Assembly: GCA_049968515.1 (NCBI GenBank)
Contig: JBMFQR010000001.1
Span: forward strand, 1 to 64,000
Length of the DNA: 64,000 nucleotides
Direction of reading: 5' to 3'
Origin: JAOACQ01 sp049968515
Lineage (GTDB): Bacteria > Spirochaetota > Brevinematia > Brevinematales > JAOACQ01
Both the position numbers and the translations under genes were made by a program. Below, one piece after another: positions 8,101 through 16,926 of this stretch. A model generated the notes under the pieces. It was not told the DNA's origin. It made no database searches and saw only the letters and a list, made by a program, of their open reading frames with translations. Each line of letters begins with the position of its first letter. The stretch's first letter is position 1.

Positions 8101-9327
8101 CTACAAATTCTTACATATCTCCTTTGCAAATTCGCTACACTTTACCTCTTTTGCCCCTTCTATCTGCCTTGCAAGATCATATGTAACAACTTTACTCTGG
8201 ATTGTTTTTTCGAGTGCATTCTTGATCATTACAGCAGCCTCATTCCAGCCAATATATTCAAGCATCATTACACCGGAAAGAATGAGAGAACTGGGATTTA
8301 CCTTGTCTAGATTGGCATATTTAGGAGCCGTGCCATGGGTTGCTTCGAAGACGGCAAAGTGATCACCTATATTTGCTCCGGGTGCCATTCCAAGGCCACC
8401 AACCTGTGCTGCAAGAGCGTCAGAAAGGTAATCTCCATTTAGATTGGTTGTCACAATAACGTCATACTCTTCAGGTTTGGTGAGCACCTGCTGGAACATA
8501 TTATCAGCAATCCTGTCCTTTATTATTATTTTATCTGTGGGTTTTCCTGAAAGCTCACTTTCAAGGACAACATAATCTCTAAATTCATCAACTGCAACTT
8601 CATAAGCCCAGTTTTTAAAAGCACCTTCTGTAAATTTCATTATGTTGCCTTTATGCACTATTGTAATGGATTTTCTATTGTTTTCAATGGCATACTTCAG
8701 TGCCTTTCTCATTATCCTCTTGCTCCCACTTTCACTTATGTTTTTTATTCCTATACCGGAATCTTCTTTGACTTCCTTTTGTAATGAATTCTTTAAAAAA
8801 TCAATAAGCATTTTCACTTCATTTGAATCCTTTGGCCATTCGATTCCGCTGTAAACATCCTCTGTATTTTCTCTGAATACTATCATATCTACATTTTCCG
8901 GCTTTTTTACTGGAGCAGGAGTGCCTTTGTAATATTTTACAGGTCTTACACAGGCATAGAGGTCTAAAAGCTGCCTCAATGCAACATTGAGACTTCTTAT
9001 CCCTCCACCGACCGGAGTAGTTAGAGGGCCTTTTATAGCAACAACAAACTCCTCTATGGCAAGGAGAGTTTCTTCAGGCAGATAGACTCCATAAAGCTTT
9101 TCAGCCTTTTCCCCAGCATAAATTTCCATCCACTTTATTTCTTTTTTGCCTTTGTAAGCCTTTTCTATAGCACTATCAAATACAAGTCTGGCTGCTTTCC
9201 AGATATCCGGACCTGTTCCATCACCTTCAATGAAAGGAATTATAGGATTATCTGGAATTTTTAAGATTTCATTTTCTATAGTTATTTTTTTTCCATCTTC
9301 CGGAACTTTGATTTTTTCAAATTCCAT
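8101..9327 (-). CDS. icd: NADP-dependent isocitrate dehydrogenase
   Basis: This 408-residue TCA-cycle enzyme converts isocitrate to 2-oxoglutarate and CO2. It is of the E. coli type: IEGDGTGPDIW near the start, the substrate serine in GGGIRSLNVALRQ, NTEDVYSGIEW, and HGTAPKYANLDKVNPSS, where the Lys-Tyr pair is the NADP-specificity motif. It lies 24 bp downstream of the acyl-CoA dehydrogenase in the etf operon, so NADPH or 2-oxoglutarate supply may be co-expressed with acyl-CoA redox chemistry. Confidence 0.96.
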   Translation of the reverse strand: MEFEKIKVPEDGKKITIENEILKIPDNPIIPFIEGDGTGPDIWKAARLVFDSAIEKAYKGKKEIKWMEIYAGEKAEKLYGVYLPEETLLAIEEFVVAIKGPLTTPVGGGIRSLNVALRQLLDLYACVRPVKYYKGTPAPVKKPENVDMIVFRENTEDVYSGIEWPKDSNEVKMLIDFLKNSLQKEVKEDSGIGIKNISESGSKRIMRKALKYAIENNRKSITIVHKGNIMKFTEGAFKNWAYEVAVDEFRDYVVLESELSGKPTDKIIIKDRIADNMFQQVLTKPEEYDVIVTTNLNGDYLSDALAAQVGGLGMAPGANIGDHFAVFEATHGTAPKYANLDKVNPSSLILSGVMMLEYIGWNEAAVMIKNALEKTIQSKVVTYDLARQIEGAKEVKCSEFAKEICKNL

Positions 9328-9350
9328 CTTTTCCTCTGCTATTTATAGAT

Positions 9351-11072
9351 TTAATTCTTTCCAAAAATTATCTCCTCTTTTCTCTCGAGCAATGTGGAAA
9401 TGTTGTTTGTAACTATATCATGTCTTGCCCTGACTTCAGGGAGATAAAGCTCAAGGAAATATTTTGCAACATCCTTTTTCCTTTCAGACAGACAGGCATC
9501 TCTGAGCATAAGGTATCCGATTGTTGTATAAGTAACCATTTCTACAAGCCTTCTTGCATGATATTCCTGATATTCCGTCTCATCTTTCTCCCTCACATAA
9601 TTTATTGCCTTTCCGGTAAGCTCCTTCATTTCTTTTACATATTTATGCAATGAGCTATCAGCAATGCAGGAAAGTTCTTTATCGTATTCCTCAAGTTTTT
9701 CCATTGCCACACCCTTTACAACACCACCAATGGCCGCAACAATCTGTAACTGGGTTGTACCTTCATAGATATTTGTAATTCTCACGTCTCTATAATGCCT
9801 TTCTACATTAAACTCTCTCATAAATCCGGTGCCACCATGGATTTGAATTGCATCATAACATACCTGATTGCCCATTTCTGTGTTGAAGGCTTTTACCATT
9901 GGAGTGAAAAGGTTGGCCAGTGCAGTGTATTTTCTCAGTTCTTCCTTGAGTTCCTTTTCCTTCTCAGGGTGTTTTTCTATTAAGTGTTCAAGACCATTCT
10001 TTATATCCACGATTATTGCAGTTTCATAAAGGAGAGTTCTTCCAGCCTCAATTTTTACCTTCATATTTGCAAGCATCTCAGTAACTGGAATCATATCCTT
10101 TATGGCTTTTCTGAACTGTACTCTTTCCTTTGAGTACTTTTCAGCTTCTCTATATGCTGCTTCTGCTATACCGAGAGCCTGTGCGGCTATGGCAAGTCTT
10201 GCACCATTCATCAGTGACATAACATACTTGATCAAACCAAACTTCCTCTTTCCACAGAGTTCTGCCGGTGCATCATTAAACTGCAATTCGCAGGTGGGAG
10301 AGCCATGAATGCCAAGTTTGTTTTCTATACGCCTTATCCTCATATGTTTTTCTCTTTCGTAGATGAACATTGAGAGTCCTCTTCCATCGGTTGTGCCCTC
10401 TTCGCTTCTTGCGAGAACAAGAGAAATATGTCCACATCCATTTGTTATAAACCTCTTTACACCTCGAAGTCGCCATTGTCCATTCTCATCCTGATATGCC
10501 TTTGTCATCACAGACTGGAGATCACTACCGGCGTCTGGCTCTGTCAAAGCCATAGAACCTGTTACTTCACCTGTGCAGAATCTTGGAAGATACCGCATTT
10601 TCTGGTCTTCATCAGCAAACTTGTTTATTGTATCAGCTATGTCTTGTAGTCCAAAAAGGTTCATCAATGCAGCATCAGCTCTTGAAACTATTTCTATTGC
10701 TATTGAGTAAATAGTGACAGGACAATTCAGTCCTCCATATTTTCTGGGAAGTGTAAATCCCATCAGGTCAGCCTTTGAAAGAGCCTCAAGTGCTTCCTGT
10801 GTACCCTTTGCATATCTTACCTCTCCATTCTCATAATGAGCACCCTCTTCATCAACCTCTGCAGCTTTTGGTGCTATAATATTTGCTGCAATATCTCCCA
10901 CAACTTCAAGGATTCTATCATATCCATCCTTTGCATCTATTCTATTAACAGGTGCATAATCGTATTTTCCTTTGTCGGCAAAATTGTCCTCTATGAGGTC
11001 AATAACCCTGTCAAGATTTATGTGTTTCATATGAAATTGTATATCATCATTGTCTCTATAAAAGTTCTCCAT
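9351..11072 (-). CDS. Acyl-CoA dehydrogenase, long form
   Basis: This FAD flavoenzyme forms (or, in the reductive direction, reduces) the alpha-beta double bond of acyl-CoA thioesters. It has MALTEPDAGSD and RFITNGC for flavin/substrate contacts, and the catalytic glutamate in IYEGTTQLQ. At 573 residues it exceeds the usual length of about 380; the extra sequence is at both ends, with a helical C-terminal extension after the YEGT motif, as in long-form family members. It sits 10 bp after etfA, its expected electron-transfer partner. The chain-length preference cannot be read from sequence. Confidence 0.93.
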   Translation of the reverse strand: MENFYRDNDDIQFHMKHINLDRVIDLIEDNFADKGKYDYAPVNRIDAKDGYDRILEVVGDIAANIIAPKAAEVDEEGAHYENGEVRYAKGTQEALEALSKADLMGFTLPRKYGGLNCPVTIYSIAIEIVSRADAALMNLFGLQDIADTINKFADEDQKMRYLPRFCTGEVTGSMALTEPDAGSDLQSVMTKAYQDENGQWRLRGVKRFITNGCGHISLVLARSEEGTTDGRGLSMFIYEREKHMRIRRIENKLGIHGSPTCELQFNDAPAELCGKRKFGLIKYVMSLMNGARLAIAAQALGIAEAAYREAEKYSKERVQFRKAIKDMIPVTEMLANMKVKIEAGRTLLYETAIIVDIKNGLEHLIEKHPEKEKELKEELRKYTALANLFTPMVKAFNTEMGNQVCYDAIQIHGGTGFMREFNVERHYRDVRITNIYEGTTQLQIVAAIGGVVKGVAMEKLEEYDKELSCIADSSLHKYVKEMKELTGKAINYVREKDETEYQEYHARRLVEMVTYTTIGYLMLRDACLSERKKDVAKYFLELYLPEVRARHDIVTNNISTLLERKEEIIFGKN

Positions 11073-11082
11073 AAAAATCTCC

Positions 11083-12111
11083 TTACTTTTTGATTGATTT
11101 AAAGGCTTCTATCATTTTAGGTACAACATCATTAAGATCACCAATTATGCCATAATGCGCAATATTGAAAATTGGTGCGTTTGGGTCACTGTTGATAGCT
11201 ATAATTCTACTTGATTCACTCATTCCAGCAATGTGCTGGATCTGACCTGAAATGCCAACTGCAATGTAAAGCTTTGGTCTTACAGTTGTACCTGTCTGTC
11301 CAACCTGATGGTCTTTTGAGATAAATCCAGCATCAACAGCTGCCCTCGATGCTCCTACCTGACCACCCAATGTATGAGCAAGATCATAAATAAGTTTGAA
11401 GTTTTCCTTTGATCCTACCCCCATTCCACCAGAAACGATTATAGAGGCTGATTTTAAATCCACAGATTTTTCCTGTTGAACTCTCTTTATGACTTCTGTT
11501 ATAAAAAGTTCTTCTGGCAATTCATCATTAAATTCGATTATTTCTCCCTTGCGATTGAAGTCTGGCTCTTTCATTTTCATTACTCCTTCTCTCACAGTTG
11601 CCATTTGTGGTCTGTGGTCTGGAGAAACAATTGTAGCAATAATATTTCCTCCAAAAGCAGGCCTTATCTGATAGAGAATGTCTTTATATAGCTTGTCACC
11701 CTCTTTTGTTGAAGGTTTCACATAATTTCCAATCTGCAGTTCGGTACAATCAGCAGTAAGCCCTGTCCTTAACTCACTTGCCACTCGGGGGGCAAGATCC
11801 CTTCCAGTTGTTGTTGCACCATAGAGAACTATTTGAGGTTCATACTTTTTTATAAGATTTACAACCACGTAGGCATATGGAAGGGTAGTGTAGTTTTGAA
11901 GAGCTGGAGAGTCTGCAAGATAAACCTTATCTGCTCCATAGGCATAAATTTTGTCCGTCAGGGTCTTAACATCTTTGCCTATTAATATTGCACCGATTTT
12001 AACTTTTAGCTTTTTTGCAAGATCATTAGCCTTTCCTAATAACTCAAGGCTTACATCTGCAATCTTTCCGTTATTTTGTTCTATATATACCCATACTTCA
12101 TTTGTTTTCAT
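11083..12111 (-). CDS. etfA: Electron transfer flavoprotein alpha subunit
   Basis: EtfA binds FAD and carries electrons between acyl-CoA dehydrogenase and NAD or a membrane acceptor. In this 342-residue protein the C-terminal FAD domain is clear: SGGMGVGSKENF, GASRAAVDAGF, QVGQTGTTVRPKLYIA and GISGQIQHIAGM. The N-terminal adenine-nucleotide-like fold covers about residues 1-190. It forms a heterodimer with EtfB, encoded 9 bp upstream. Confidence 0.96.
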   Translation of the reverse strand: MKTNEVWVYIEQNNGKIADVSLELLGKANDLAKKLKVKIGAILIGKDVKTLTDKIYAYGADKVYLADSPALQNYTTLPYAYVVVNLIKKYEPQIVLYGATTTGRDLAPRVASELRTGLTADCTELQIGNYVKPSTKEGDKLYKDILYQIRPAFGGNIIATIVSPDHRPQMATVREGVMKMKEPDFNRKGEIIEFNDELPEELFITEVIKRVQQEKSVDLKSASIIVSGGMGVGSKENFKLIYDLAHTLGGQVGASRAAVDAGFISKDHQVGQTGTTVRPKLYIAVGISGQIQHIAGMSESSRIIAINSDPNAPIFNIAHYGIIGDLNDVVPKMIEAFKSIKK

Positions 12112-12120
12112 AATAACTCC

Positions 12121-12993
12121 TTAACCTATGATATGTTCCGCCATAAGCTCTCTCATTAGGGAAACAATGGCTTCTTTTGTGTTGTCTATTTTCTTTAATT
12201 CCTTTGCAGTCAGCACAACACTTTCTATCTGTTTTACTTTCGTGGGAGAACCAGAGAAGCCGCAATCTTCTGGCTTACAACCAATATCTTCATGCCCCCA
12301 GGTTTTTATTATTGGGTTTGATTTGGAAATTTCGAGGGCATTAAGATAGTCTTCACTTAGATTGGAAAGCTCTGCGGCTGACAGTGCCTTCCTAAATGCA
12401 AGAAGCCTTTTTACAGAAGGTGGACGGGGTGTATTGGCTTCGGCTGTAATAGTCAGAAGAACTGGTAGTCTGGTCTTAAGCTGTTCATATCCCCCCTCGA
12501 TTGACCTTTCGACAATAAGGTAGTCTTTGTGAATCTCAAGTATTTTGTCAACGAATGTCACCTGATTTATCTTAAGTTTTTCTGCAGTTTGAGGTCCCAC
12601 CTGTGCTGTATCACCATCAATGGCCTGTCTCCCACAGAATACTATGTCGACCTTTCCGATTTTCTTTATCGCTTCTGAGAGTACATAGGATGTAGCAAGA
12701 GTGTCTGCACCTGCAAAAACTCTGTCAGTAATCAGGATAACATCATCAGCTCCTCTATAAAGTGCTTCTCTCAAAACCTGAGCAGCATTTGGTGGTCCCA
12801 TTGTAATTACGGTAACCTTTCCTCCATATTTTTCTTTGATTTTTAATGCCTCTTCAAGTGCATTTAAATCTTCTGGATTAAATATAGCCGGTAAAGCCTG
12901 CCTGTTTACTGTACCATCCTCTTTCATTGCCTCACCAGTAATGTTATGTGTATCCGGCACCTGTTTGACAAGAACAACCATCTGAAAATTCAC
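12121..12993 (-). CDS. etfB: Electron transfer flavoprotein beta subunit, bifurcating-type motifs
   Basis: This 290-residue protein is the first gene of the seven-gene operon. It has VVLVKQVPDT at the N-terminus, FNPEDLNALEEAL, VTVITMGPPNA, DRVFAGADTLATSY and GRQAIDGDTAQVGPQ. From memory these match the clostridial-type electron-bifurcating EtfB group, in which a second FAD replaces AMP. I kept the GTG start at 12993 because GGAGG lies 5 nt before it; the ATG four codons on lacks a site. A consensus promoter and a leader hairpin precede the gene. Confidence 0.94.
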   Translation of the reverse strand: MNFQMVVLVKQVPDTHNITGEAMKEDGTVNRQALPAIFNPEDLNALEEALKIKEKYGGKVTVITMGPPNAAQVLREALYRGADDVILITDRVFAGADTLATSYVLSEAIKKIGKVDIVFCGRQAIDGDTAQVGPQTAEKLKINQVTFVDKILEIHKDYLIVERSIEGGYEQLKTRLPVLLTITAEANTPRPPSVKRLLAFRKALSAAELSNLSEDYLNALEISKSNPIIKTWGHEDIGCKPEDCGFSGSPTKVKQIESVVLTAKELKKIDNTKEAIVSLMRELMAEHIIG

Positions 12994-13022
12994 GTACTCC
13001 TCCTCTATTTTTTATAAGTGTG

Positions 13023-13046
13023 TAGCCATATAGAAGTTTATGGCTA
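13023..13046 (-). repeat. Leader hairpin of the etf operon
   Basis: TAGCCATA (13023-13030) and TATGGCTA (13039-13046) can pair as an 8-bp stem. It lies downstream of the predicted promoter and ends 29 nt before the etfB GTG. Confidence 0.55.
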
Positions 13047-13069
13047 TATGTAAAAAATATCAGTCATTA

Positions 13070-13097
13070 ATTATAAGTTGTTTTTATCAAAAGTCAA
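13070..13097 (-). promoter_or_regulatory. Promoter of the etfB-etfA-acd-icd-proC operon
   Basis: On the minus strand, TTGACT (13097-13092), a 16-bp spacer and TATAAT (13075-13070) fit a sigma-70 promoter. It starts just after the cdsA stop codon, so the etf operon is separately transcribed. Confidence 0.65.
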
Positions 13098-13111
13098 CTT
13101 TTGGATGTGGT

Positions 13112-14068
13112 TTAATACCCCATAAGCTTCAGGATAATATAGAAGACAGGAATTGAGTATATTGCGCTGTCAAATCTGTCAAAAAAACCTCCATGACCGG
13201 GTAAGAACTCTCCGGAATCTTTTTTGTTCGCCCACCTCTTAAATGTTGACTCAGAAAGATCTCCAAGAATAGCAGAAAAAATTACACAGGTTGAAATCAA
13301 AAAGAATTGAAGGAGTGAAAACTTATAAGCAACTGCCAAGAACTTCTGAAGGTAGAAGAGAATAAAACCGACAAGATATCCAACTATAAGTGTACCTACA
13401 TATCCTTCAAGAGTCTTATTGGGACTTGAAAGAAATTTTATCCTATGTTTGCCCAAAAACTTTCCAAATATAAATCCCCCTGCATCAGAAAACCAGTTTA
13501 TAAATAGGACTATAGAAAGGACCCATCCAGAAAGATCCATCATCTTTAGTAAAATTACAAAAGGGAAAAAAATACCCAGCAGGACATAACTGAATATTGA
13601 TACACCTACATGCTCAATCGAAAAGTCAAACCTTCCAGATACAGATTCGAGTAATGTAACGATAAAAATTATTATTATCAAAAGAAGGATTTCAATCCAG
13701 AAAAAGAAGTTTATATCATAAAGGCCCAACCCAAATAGATAAAAATTAAGTCCACTCATAGAAATACCCATGTTGTTTACCCATATATAAAAGCGGAAGC
13801 CTTTATCCTCAACCATATTGAATATTTCATAGTTGATAAGAGAAGAAATAATAATAAAGCTGAGAAAAATGAAAAATCCATTAAACTGGCTAAAAAAAAC
13901 AACAAAAATGCCAAATGGAAGTAAAAATAGTGTTGTCCTTATTCTGACAATAAAACTCTTAAACTTTCCCGAACCTTCTTTCCCTTTTCTGATAGTCTGA
14001 GATTGCAGTGACAAATTCTTCTGGGGTAAAGTCCGGCCATAAGGTTTTTGTGACCCATATTTCTGCAT
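13112..14068 (-). CDS. cdsA: Phosphatidate cytidylyltransferase
   Basis: CdsA makes CDP-diacylglycerol from phosphatidate and CTP at the inner membrane. About eight hydrophobic segments fill the protein, and the family signature is near the C-terminus: ILGDLSESTFKRWANKKDSG followed by PGHGGFFDRFDS. The start is uncertain. The only in-frame ATG (14068) overlaps uppS by 110 bp; it has an AAGGTGG upstream, but that is part of conserved uppS codons. Family alignment suggests translation begins near 13945-13955, where no ATG, GTG or TTG is in frame. It ends the frr-uppS-cdsA operon. Confidence 0.92.
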   Translation of the reverse strand: MQKYGSQKPYGRTLPQKNLSLQSQTIRKGKEGSGKFKSFIVRIRTTLFLLPFGIFVVFFSQFNGFFIFLSFIIISSLINYEIFNMVEDKGFRFYIWVNNMGISMSGLNFYLFGLGLYDINFFFWIEILLLIIIIFIVTLLESVSGRFDFSIEHVGVSIFSYVLLGIFFPFVILLKMMDLSGWVLSIVLFINWFSDAGGFIFGKFLGKHRIKFLSSPNKTLEGYVGTLIVGYLVGFILFYLQKFLAVAYKFSLLQFFLISTCVIFSAILGDLSESTFKRWANKKDSGEFLPGHGGFFDRFDSAIYSIPVFYIILKLMGY

Positions 14069-14693
14069 ATGCCACCTTCCAGAGTAAAAAATTACTTATT
14101 CTTAATTCTCCACTTGTTCTTATCAACAAATCTACATCCGGTATCTCAGGATGATAAAGATAATGAGAAAAAGAGCTTTCATCAAGTTTTTCAATATCAA
14201 AATTGCCATTTTTATAATCAGAAAATAGCTTCTTTACACCATCAACAATCTCTTTTCTTCCACCATAGTTAAACACAATGTTTAGGGTAAACTTATCAAA
14301 ACTTTCTGTCTCTTTTTCAACATTCCAAAGTGTTTCAACCAAGTCAGTAGGTAAACCATCTTTACTGCCTGTTATTGTAAGCCTTATTTTATTCTCAAAT
14401 AAAACACTCTTATATTCTTTTGCAAGTTTTCTTGCAAGAGAGAAAAGGAAGTCTACCTCCTGCTTTGGTCTGTTCCAGTTCTCGGTGGAAAATGCATAGA
14501 ATGAAAGTATTCTTATGCCAACTTCCTTATTAAACTCAACAATGTTTTTCAATACCTCATATCCTCTTTCATGACCTTTCCATCTTTCCAGACCTCTGCT
14601 TTTTGCCCATCTACCATTACCATCCATTATTATGCCGATGTGTACTGGCAACCTCTCTAAATCAATCTCGCTACCAAGAATCTCCTTTTTCAA
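13959..14693 (-). CDS. uppS: Isoprenyl (undecaprenyl) diphosphate synthase
   Basis: This cis-prenyltransferase condenses isopentenyl diphosphates onto farnesyl diphosphate to make the C55 carrier lipid for peptidoglycan and envelope glycans. The 244-residue protein has the catalytic Asp in IIMDGNGRWAKSRG, SFYAFSTENWNRP, and the C-terminal DLLIRTSGELRISNFLLW. The start is TTG at 14693, overlapping the frr stop (TTTGA), with an AAGGAG about 11 nt upstream. Confidence 0.95.
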   Translation of the reverse strand: MKKEILGSEIDLERLPVHIGIIMDGNGRWAKSRGLERWKGHERGYEVLKNIVEFNKEVGIRILSFYAFSTENWNRPKQEVDFLFSLARKLAKEYKSVLFENKIRLTITGSKDGLPTDLVETLWNVEKETESFDKFTLNIVFNYGGRKEIVDGVKKLFSDYKNGNFDIEKLDESSFSHYLYHPEIPDVDLLIRTSGELRISNFLLWKVAYAEIWVTKTLWPDFTPEEFVTAISDYQKRERRFGKV

Positions 14694-15256
14694 ATTTCCA
14701 TTATCTCCTTTTCTTTCTTTGCTGTTAAATCATCTATGAGTTTTATGTGATTATCTGTTACCTTCTGTATCTCTTCAAGTTCCTTTCTTTCTTCATCTTC
14801 ACTTATATGGCCATCTTTTGAAAATTTCTTTACCTTATCATTTATATCCCTTCTTTCATTTCTTATTGCAACCTTTGCTTCTTCTGCAAGTTCTTTAAGC
14901 TTTTTAACGTACTCCTTTTTGGTTTCTTCTGTCAATGGTGGAATGTTAATTCTCAAGAGCCTTCCATCATTTACCACTGGAAAATTCAAGCCAGACTCAG
15001 CAAGAGCCTTTTCCATTGATTTTAACACAGATTTATCCCATGGATCTATTACGATAGTGTGAGGATCCGGTGTTGAAAGAGAAGCTGCCTGTTTGATTGG
15101 TGTCATATTTCCATAATATTCAAAACGGATGTCTTCAACCATACCAACTGTAGCCCTGCCTGTCCTCACCTTTTTAACTTCATCCTTAAAAAACTGAATT
15201 GTTTTGTCCATTCTTTCATTTGCTTCTTTTTTTAACTTTAGAAATTCTTCGACCAT
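14690..15256 (-). CDS. frr: Ribosome recycling factor
   Basis: RRF works with EF-G to split post-termination ribosomes. Length (188 residues) is typical, and conserved segments are present: VRTGRA near residue 37, the loop TPIKQAASLSTPDPHTIVIDPWD, and NIPPLTEETKKEYVKKLK. Its ATG has GGAGGG just upstream and a promoter about 30 bp further. It heads the operon with uppS and cdsA, an order common in bacteria. Confidence 0.97.
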   Translation of the reverse strand: MVEEFLKLKKEANERMDKTIQFFKDEVKKVRTGRATVGMVEDIRFEYYGNMTPIKQAASLSTPDPHTIVIDPWDKSVLKSMEKALAESGLNFPVVNDGRLLRINIPPLTEETKKEYVKKLKELAEEAKVAIRNERRDINDKVKKFSKDGHISEDEERKELEEIQKVTDNHIKLIDDLTAKKEKEIMEI

Positions 15257-15284
15257 ATTTCCCTCCTAATCTTTGTTATTTCTT

Positions 15285-15313
15285 ATTTTAAAAAACTTCC
15301 AGAATAAAATCAA
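15285..15313 (-). promoter_or_regulatory. Promoter of frr-uppS-cdsA
   Basis: On the minus strand, TTGATT (15313-15308), a 17-bp spacer and TAAAAT (15290-15285) fit a sigma-70 promoter upstream of frr. Confidence 0.6.
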
Positions 15314-15354
15314 TTTTCTGATTATTTGAAAAAAATAGTTCAGTTTAGCTTTGT

Positions 15355-15383
15355 TTGACATTTTTTAATACGGATTATAATAT
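15355..15383 (+). promoter_or_regulatory. Promoter of aroC
   Basis: Perfect TTGACA (15355-15360), 17 bp, then TAATAT (15378-15383) inside a TATAATATAT run. The predicted start leaves a leader of about 50 nt. It is divergent from the frr promoter. Confidence 0.7.
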
Positions 15384-15442
15384 ATAGTTTGTGTAATAAA
15401 ATTCCTTTCTGGCAAAATGATTAAATATAAACAGGGGCTAAG

Positions 15443-16591
15443 ATGATAGAATACATAACATCAGGTGAATCACACGGCAAAGGCATGATAATCACAATCA
15501 AAGGTATACCTTCAAATCTAAGGATTGATGAGGAGTTTATCAACAATGAGCTAAAAAGAAGACAGGGTGGTTATGGAAGAGGTTTGAGAATGAAGATTGA
15601 AACTGACAGGGTAGAAATACTTTCTGGAGTAAGAAATGGAAAAGCAACGGGCTCTCCCATTACACTCGTTGTCTGGAATAAAGACTACGAAAACTGGAAG
15701 GATAAAAAGACAGAAGCCATTCTTTCTCCCAGACCGGGACATGCAGACCTTATAGGTGGCTATAAGTTTAACCTGACTGATGACTTGAGAGATGTTTTAG
15801 AAAGGTCAAGTGCCAGAGAGACTGCTGCAAGAGTAGCTGGTGGTGCTATTGCCAGACTCTTCTTGAAGGAGTTTGGCATAGATATTTTTTCTCATGTTGT
15901 AAACTGGGGGGGCATTGAGATTGACACATCAAATCTTACTATTGAAAGAATAAAGGAATTATCCTCAAACTCAGAGATAAACTCTGCGTGTGATAAAGAG
16001 ACAGAAGAAAAAGTAAAAAGGCTTATAGACAGGGTCAGGGAGGAAGGGAATACAATAGGTGGTATTATAGAGACAATAATCTTAAACTGCCCGCCATTTT
16101 TGGGTTCATATCAAACATATCAGGAGAAGCTTGATGCAAGGATTGCAGAGGCAGTATTGAGCATTCAGGCTGTAAAGGGTATAGAGTTTGGTCTCGGCTT
16201 TAAATATGCCTCTACGATGGGAAAGGACGCACATGATGAAATATATTATGACAGAACAAGGCAAAAATACTACAGAAAGACCAATCGTGCTGGTGGTATA
16301 GAGGGAGGAATGTCAAACGGAATGCCAATAGTCTTTAGAGCAGTAATGAAGCCAATTCCAACACTAATGAGCCCGCTTGCCTCTGTGAATATAAAAACTA
16401 AAGAAGCTACTGTTGCCATAAAGGAAAGATCTGATGTGACGGCTGTTGCATCCTGCGGTGTTGTGATTGAAAACTCTGTGGCATTTGTCATTGCAAATGC
16501 CATTATCTCAAGATATGGTGGGGATAATGTTGAGTTAATAAAGAAAAATTTTATGAACGATGATAATCTGAGGGAATTTATTGAACTATGA
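15443..16591 (+). CDS. aroC: Chorismate synthase
   Basis: This is the last enzyme of the shikimate pathway, which eliminates phosphate from EPSP using reduced FMN. The 382-residue protein has the signatures TSGESHGKG at the N-terminus, RRQGGYGRG, SPRPGHADLIGGYK, SSARETAARVAGGA, and GGIEGGMSNGMP. It stands alone, with a consensus promoter upstream and repeat-rich DNA downstream; no other aro gene is in the window. Confidence 0.97.
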   Translation: MIEYITSGESHGKGMIITIKGIPSNLRIDEEFINNELKRRQGGYGRGLRMKIETDRVEILSGVRNGKATGSPITLVVWNKDYENWKDKKTEAILSPRPGHADLIGGYKFNLTDDLRDVLERSSARETAARVAGGAIARLFLKEFGIDIFSHVVNWGGIEIDTSNLTIERIKELSSNSEINSACDKETEEKVKRLIDRVREEGNTIGGIIETIILNCPPFLGSYQTYQEKLDARIAEAVLSIQAVKGIEFGLGFKYASTMGKDAHDEIYYDRTRQKYYRKTNRAGGIEGGMSNGMPIVFRAVMKPIPTLMSPLASVNIKTKEATVAIKERSDVTAVASCGVVIENSVAFVIANAIISRYGGDNVELIKKNFMNDDNLREFIEL

Positions 16592-16926
16592 AATTGTAAT
16601 TATGTCAGACGCCTTACTAAGGACACAGACTATGCTATGAGCTTGCCGAAGGAATTTAGCTAATGAGAGTAGATTTTTTACATTTTACACATTGAGCTCC
16701 GTTGCTGATTAACTTACTTGAGTTATCTTTTTCAGCGACGGGGCGAAGTAGCGTTGGCAGAGGCTAGATAGCATTGTGGCAGATTGCCAGAGGGCTGTCT
16801 GGATTGGTTCTCTTTCTTGCCATCGAGAAAGTAAGAGATTTTTGTAGTAACTTTTTGTTAAAAGAGTTATAATATTTTTGGCAAGAAAACTTTTGAGAAT
16901 GTGATTGTGGCAGGAGGAGGGATATT
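16592..16926. other. Repeat-rich intergenic region with a leader module
   Basis: No gene is supported in these 335 bp. They hold an imperfect hairpin (CCGTTGCTGA 16699-16708 with TCAGCGACGG 16732-16741), then from 16761 to 16896 the leader module shared with 61710-61829, and finally a strong GGAGGAGGG before the ATG at 16927. No clear rho-independent terminator for aroC was found. Confidence 0.6.
16761..16896 (+). repeat. Leader module, copy A
   Basis: This stretch aligns along its length with 61710-61829. Shared parts are AGGCTRGATAGC, the hairpin with GCCAGAGGGC at its apex (16780-16801), a second CTTTCT/AGAAAG hairpin (16812-16831), AGAGTTATAA and AAAACTTTTGA. Both copies end about 30 nt before the start of a signal-peptide-encoding gene. 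The hairpin arms differ between copies yet mostly still pair. Confidence 0.65.
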
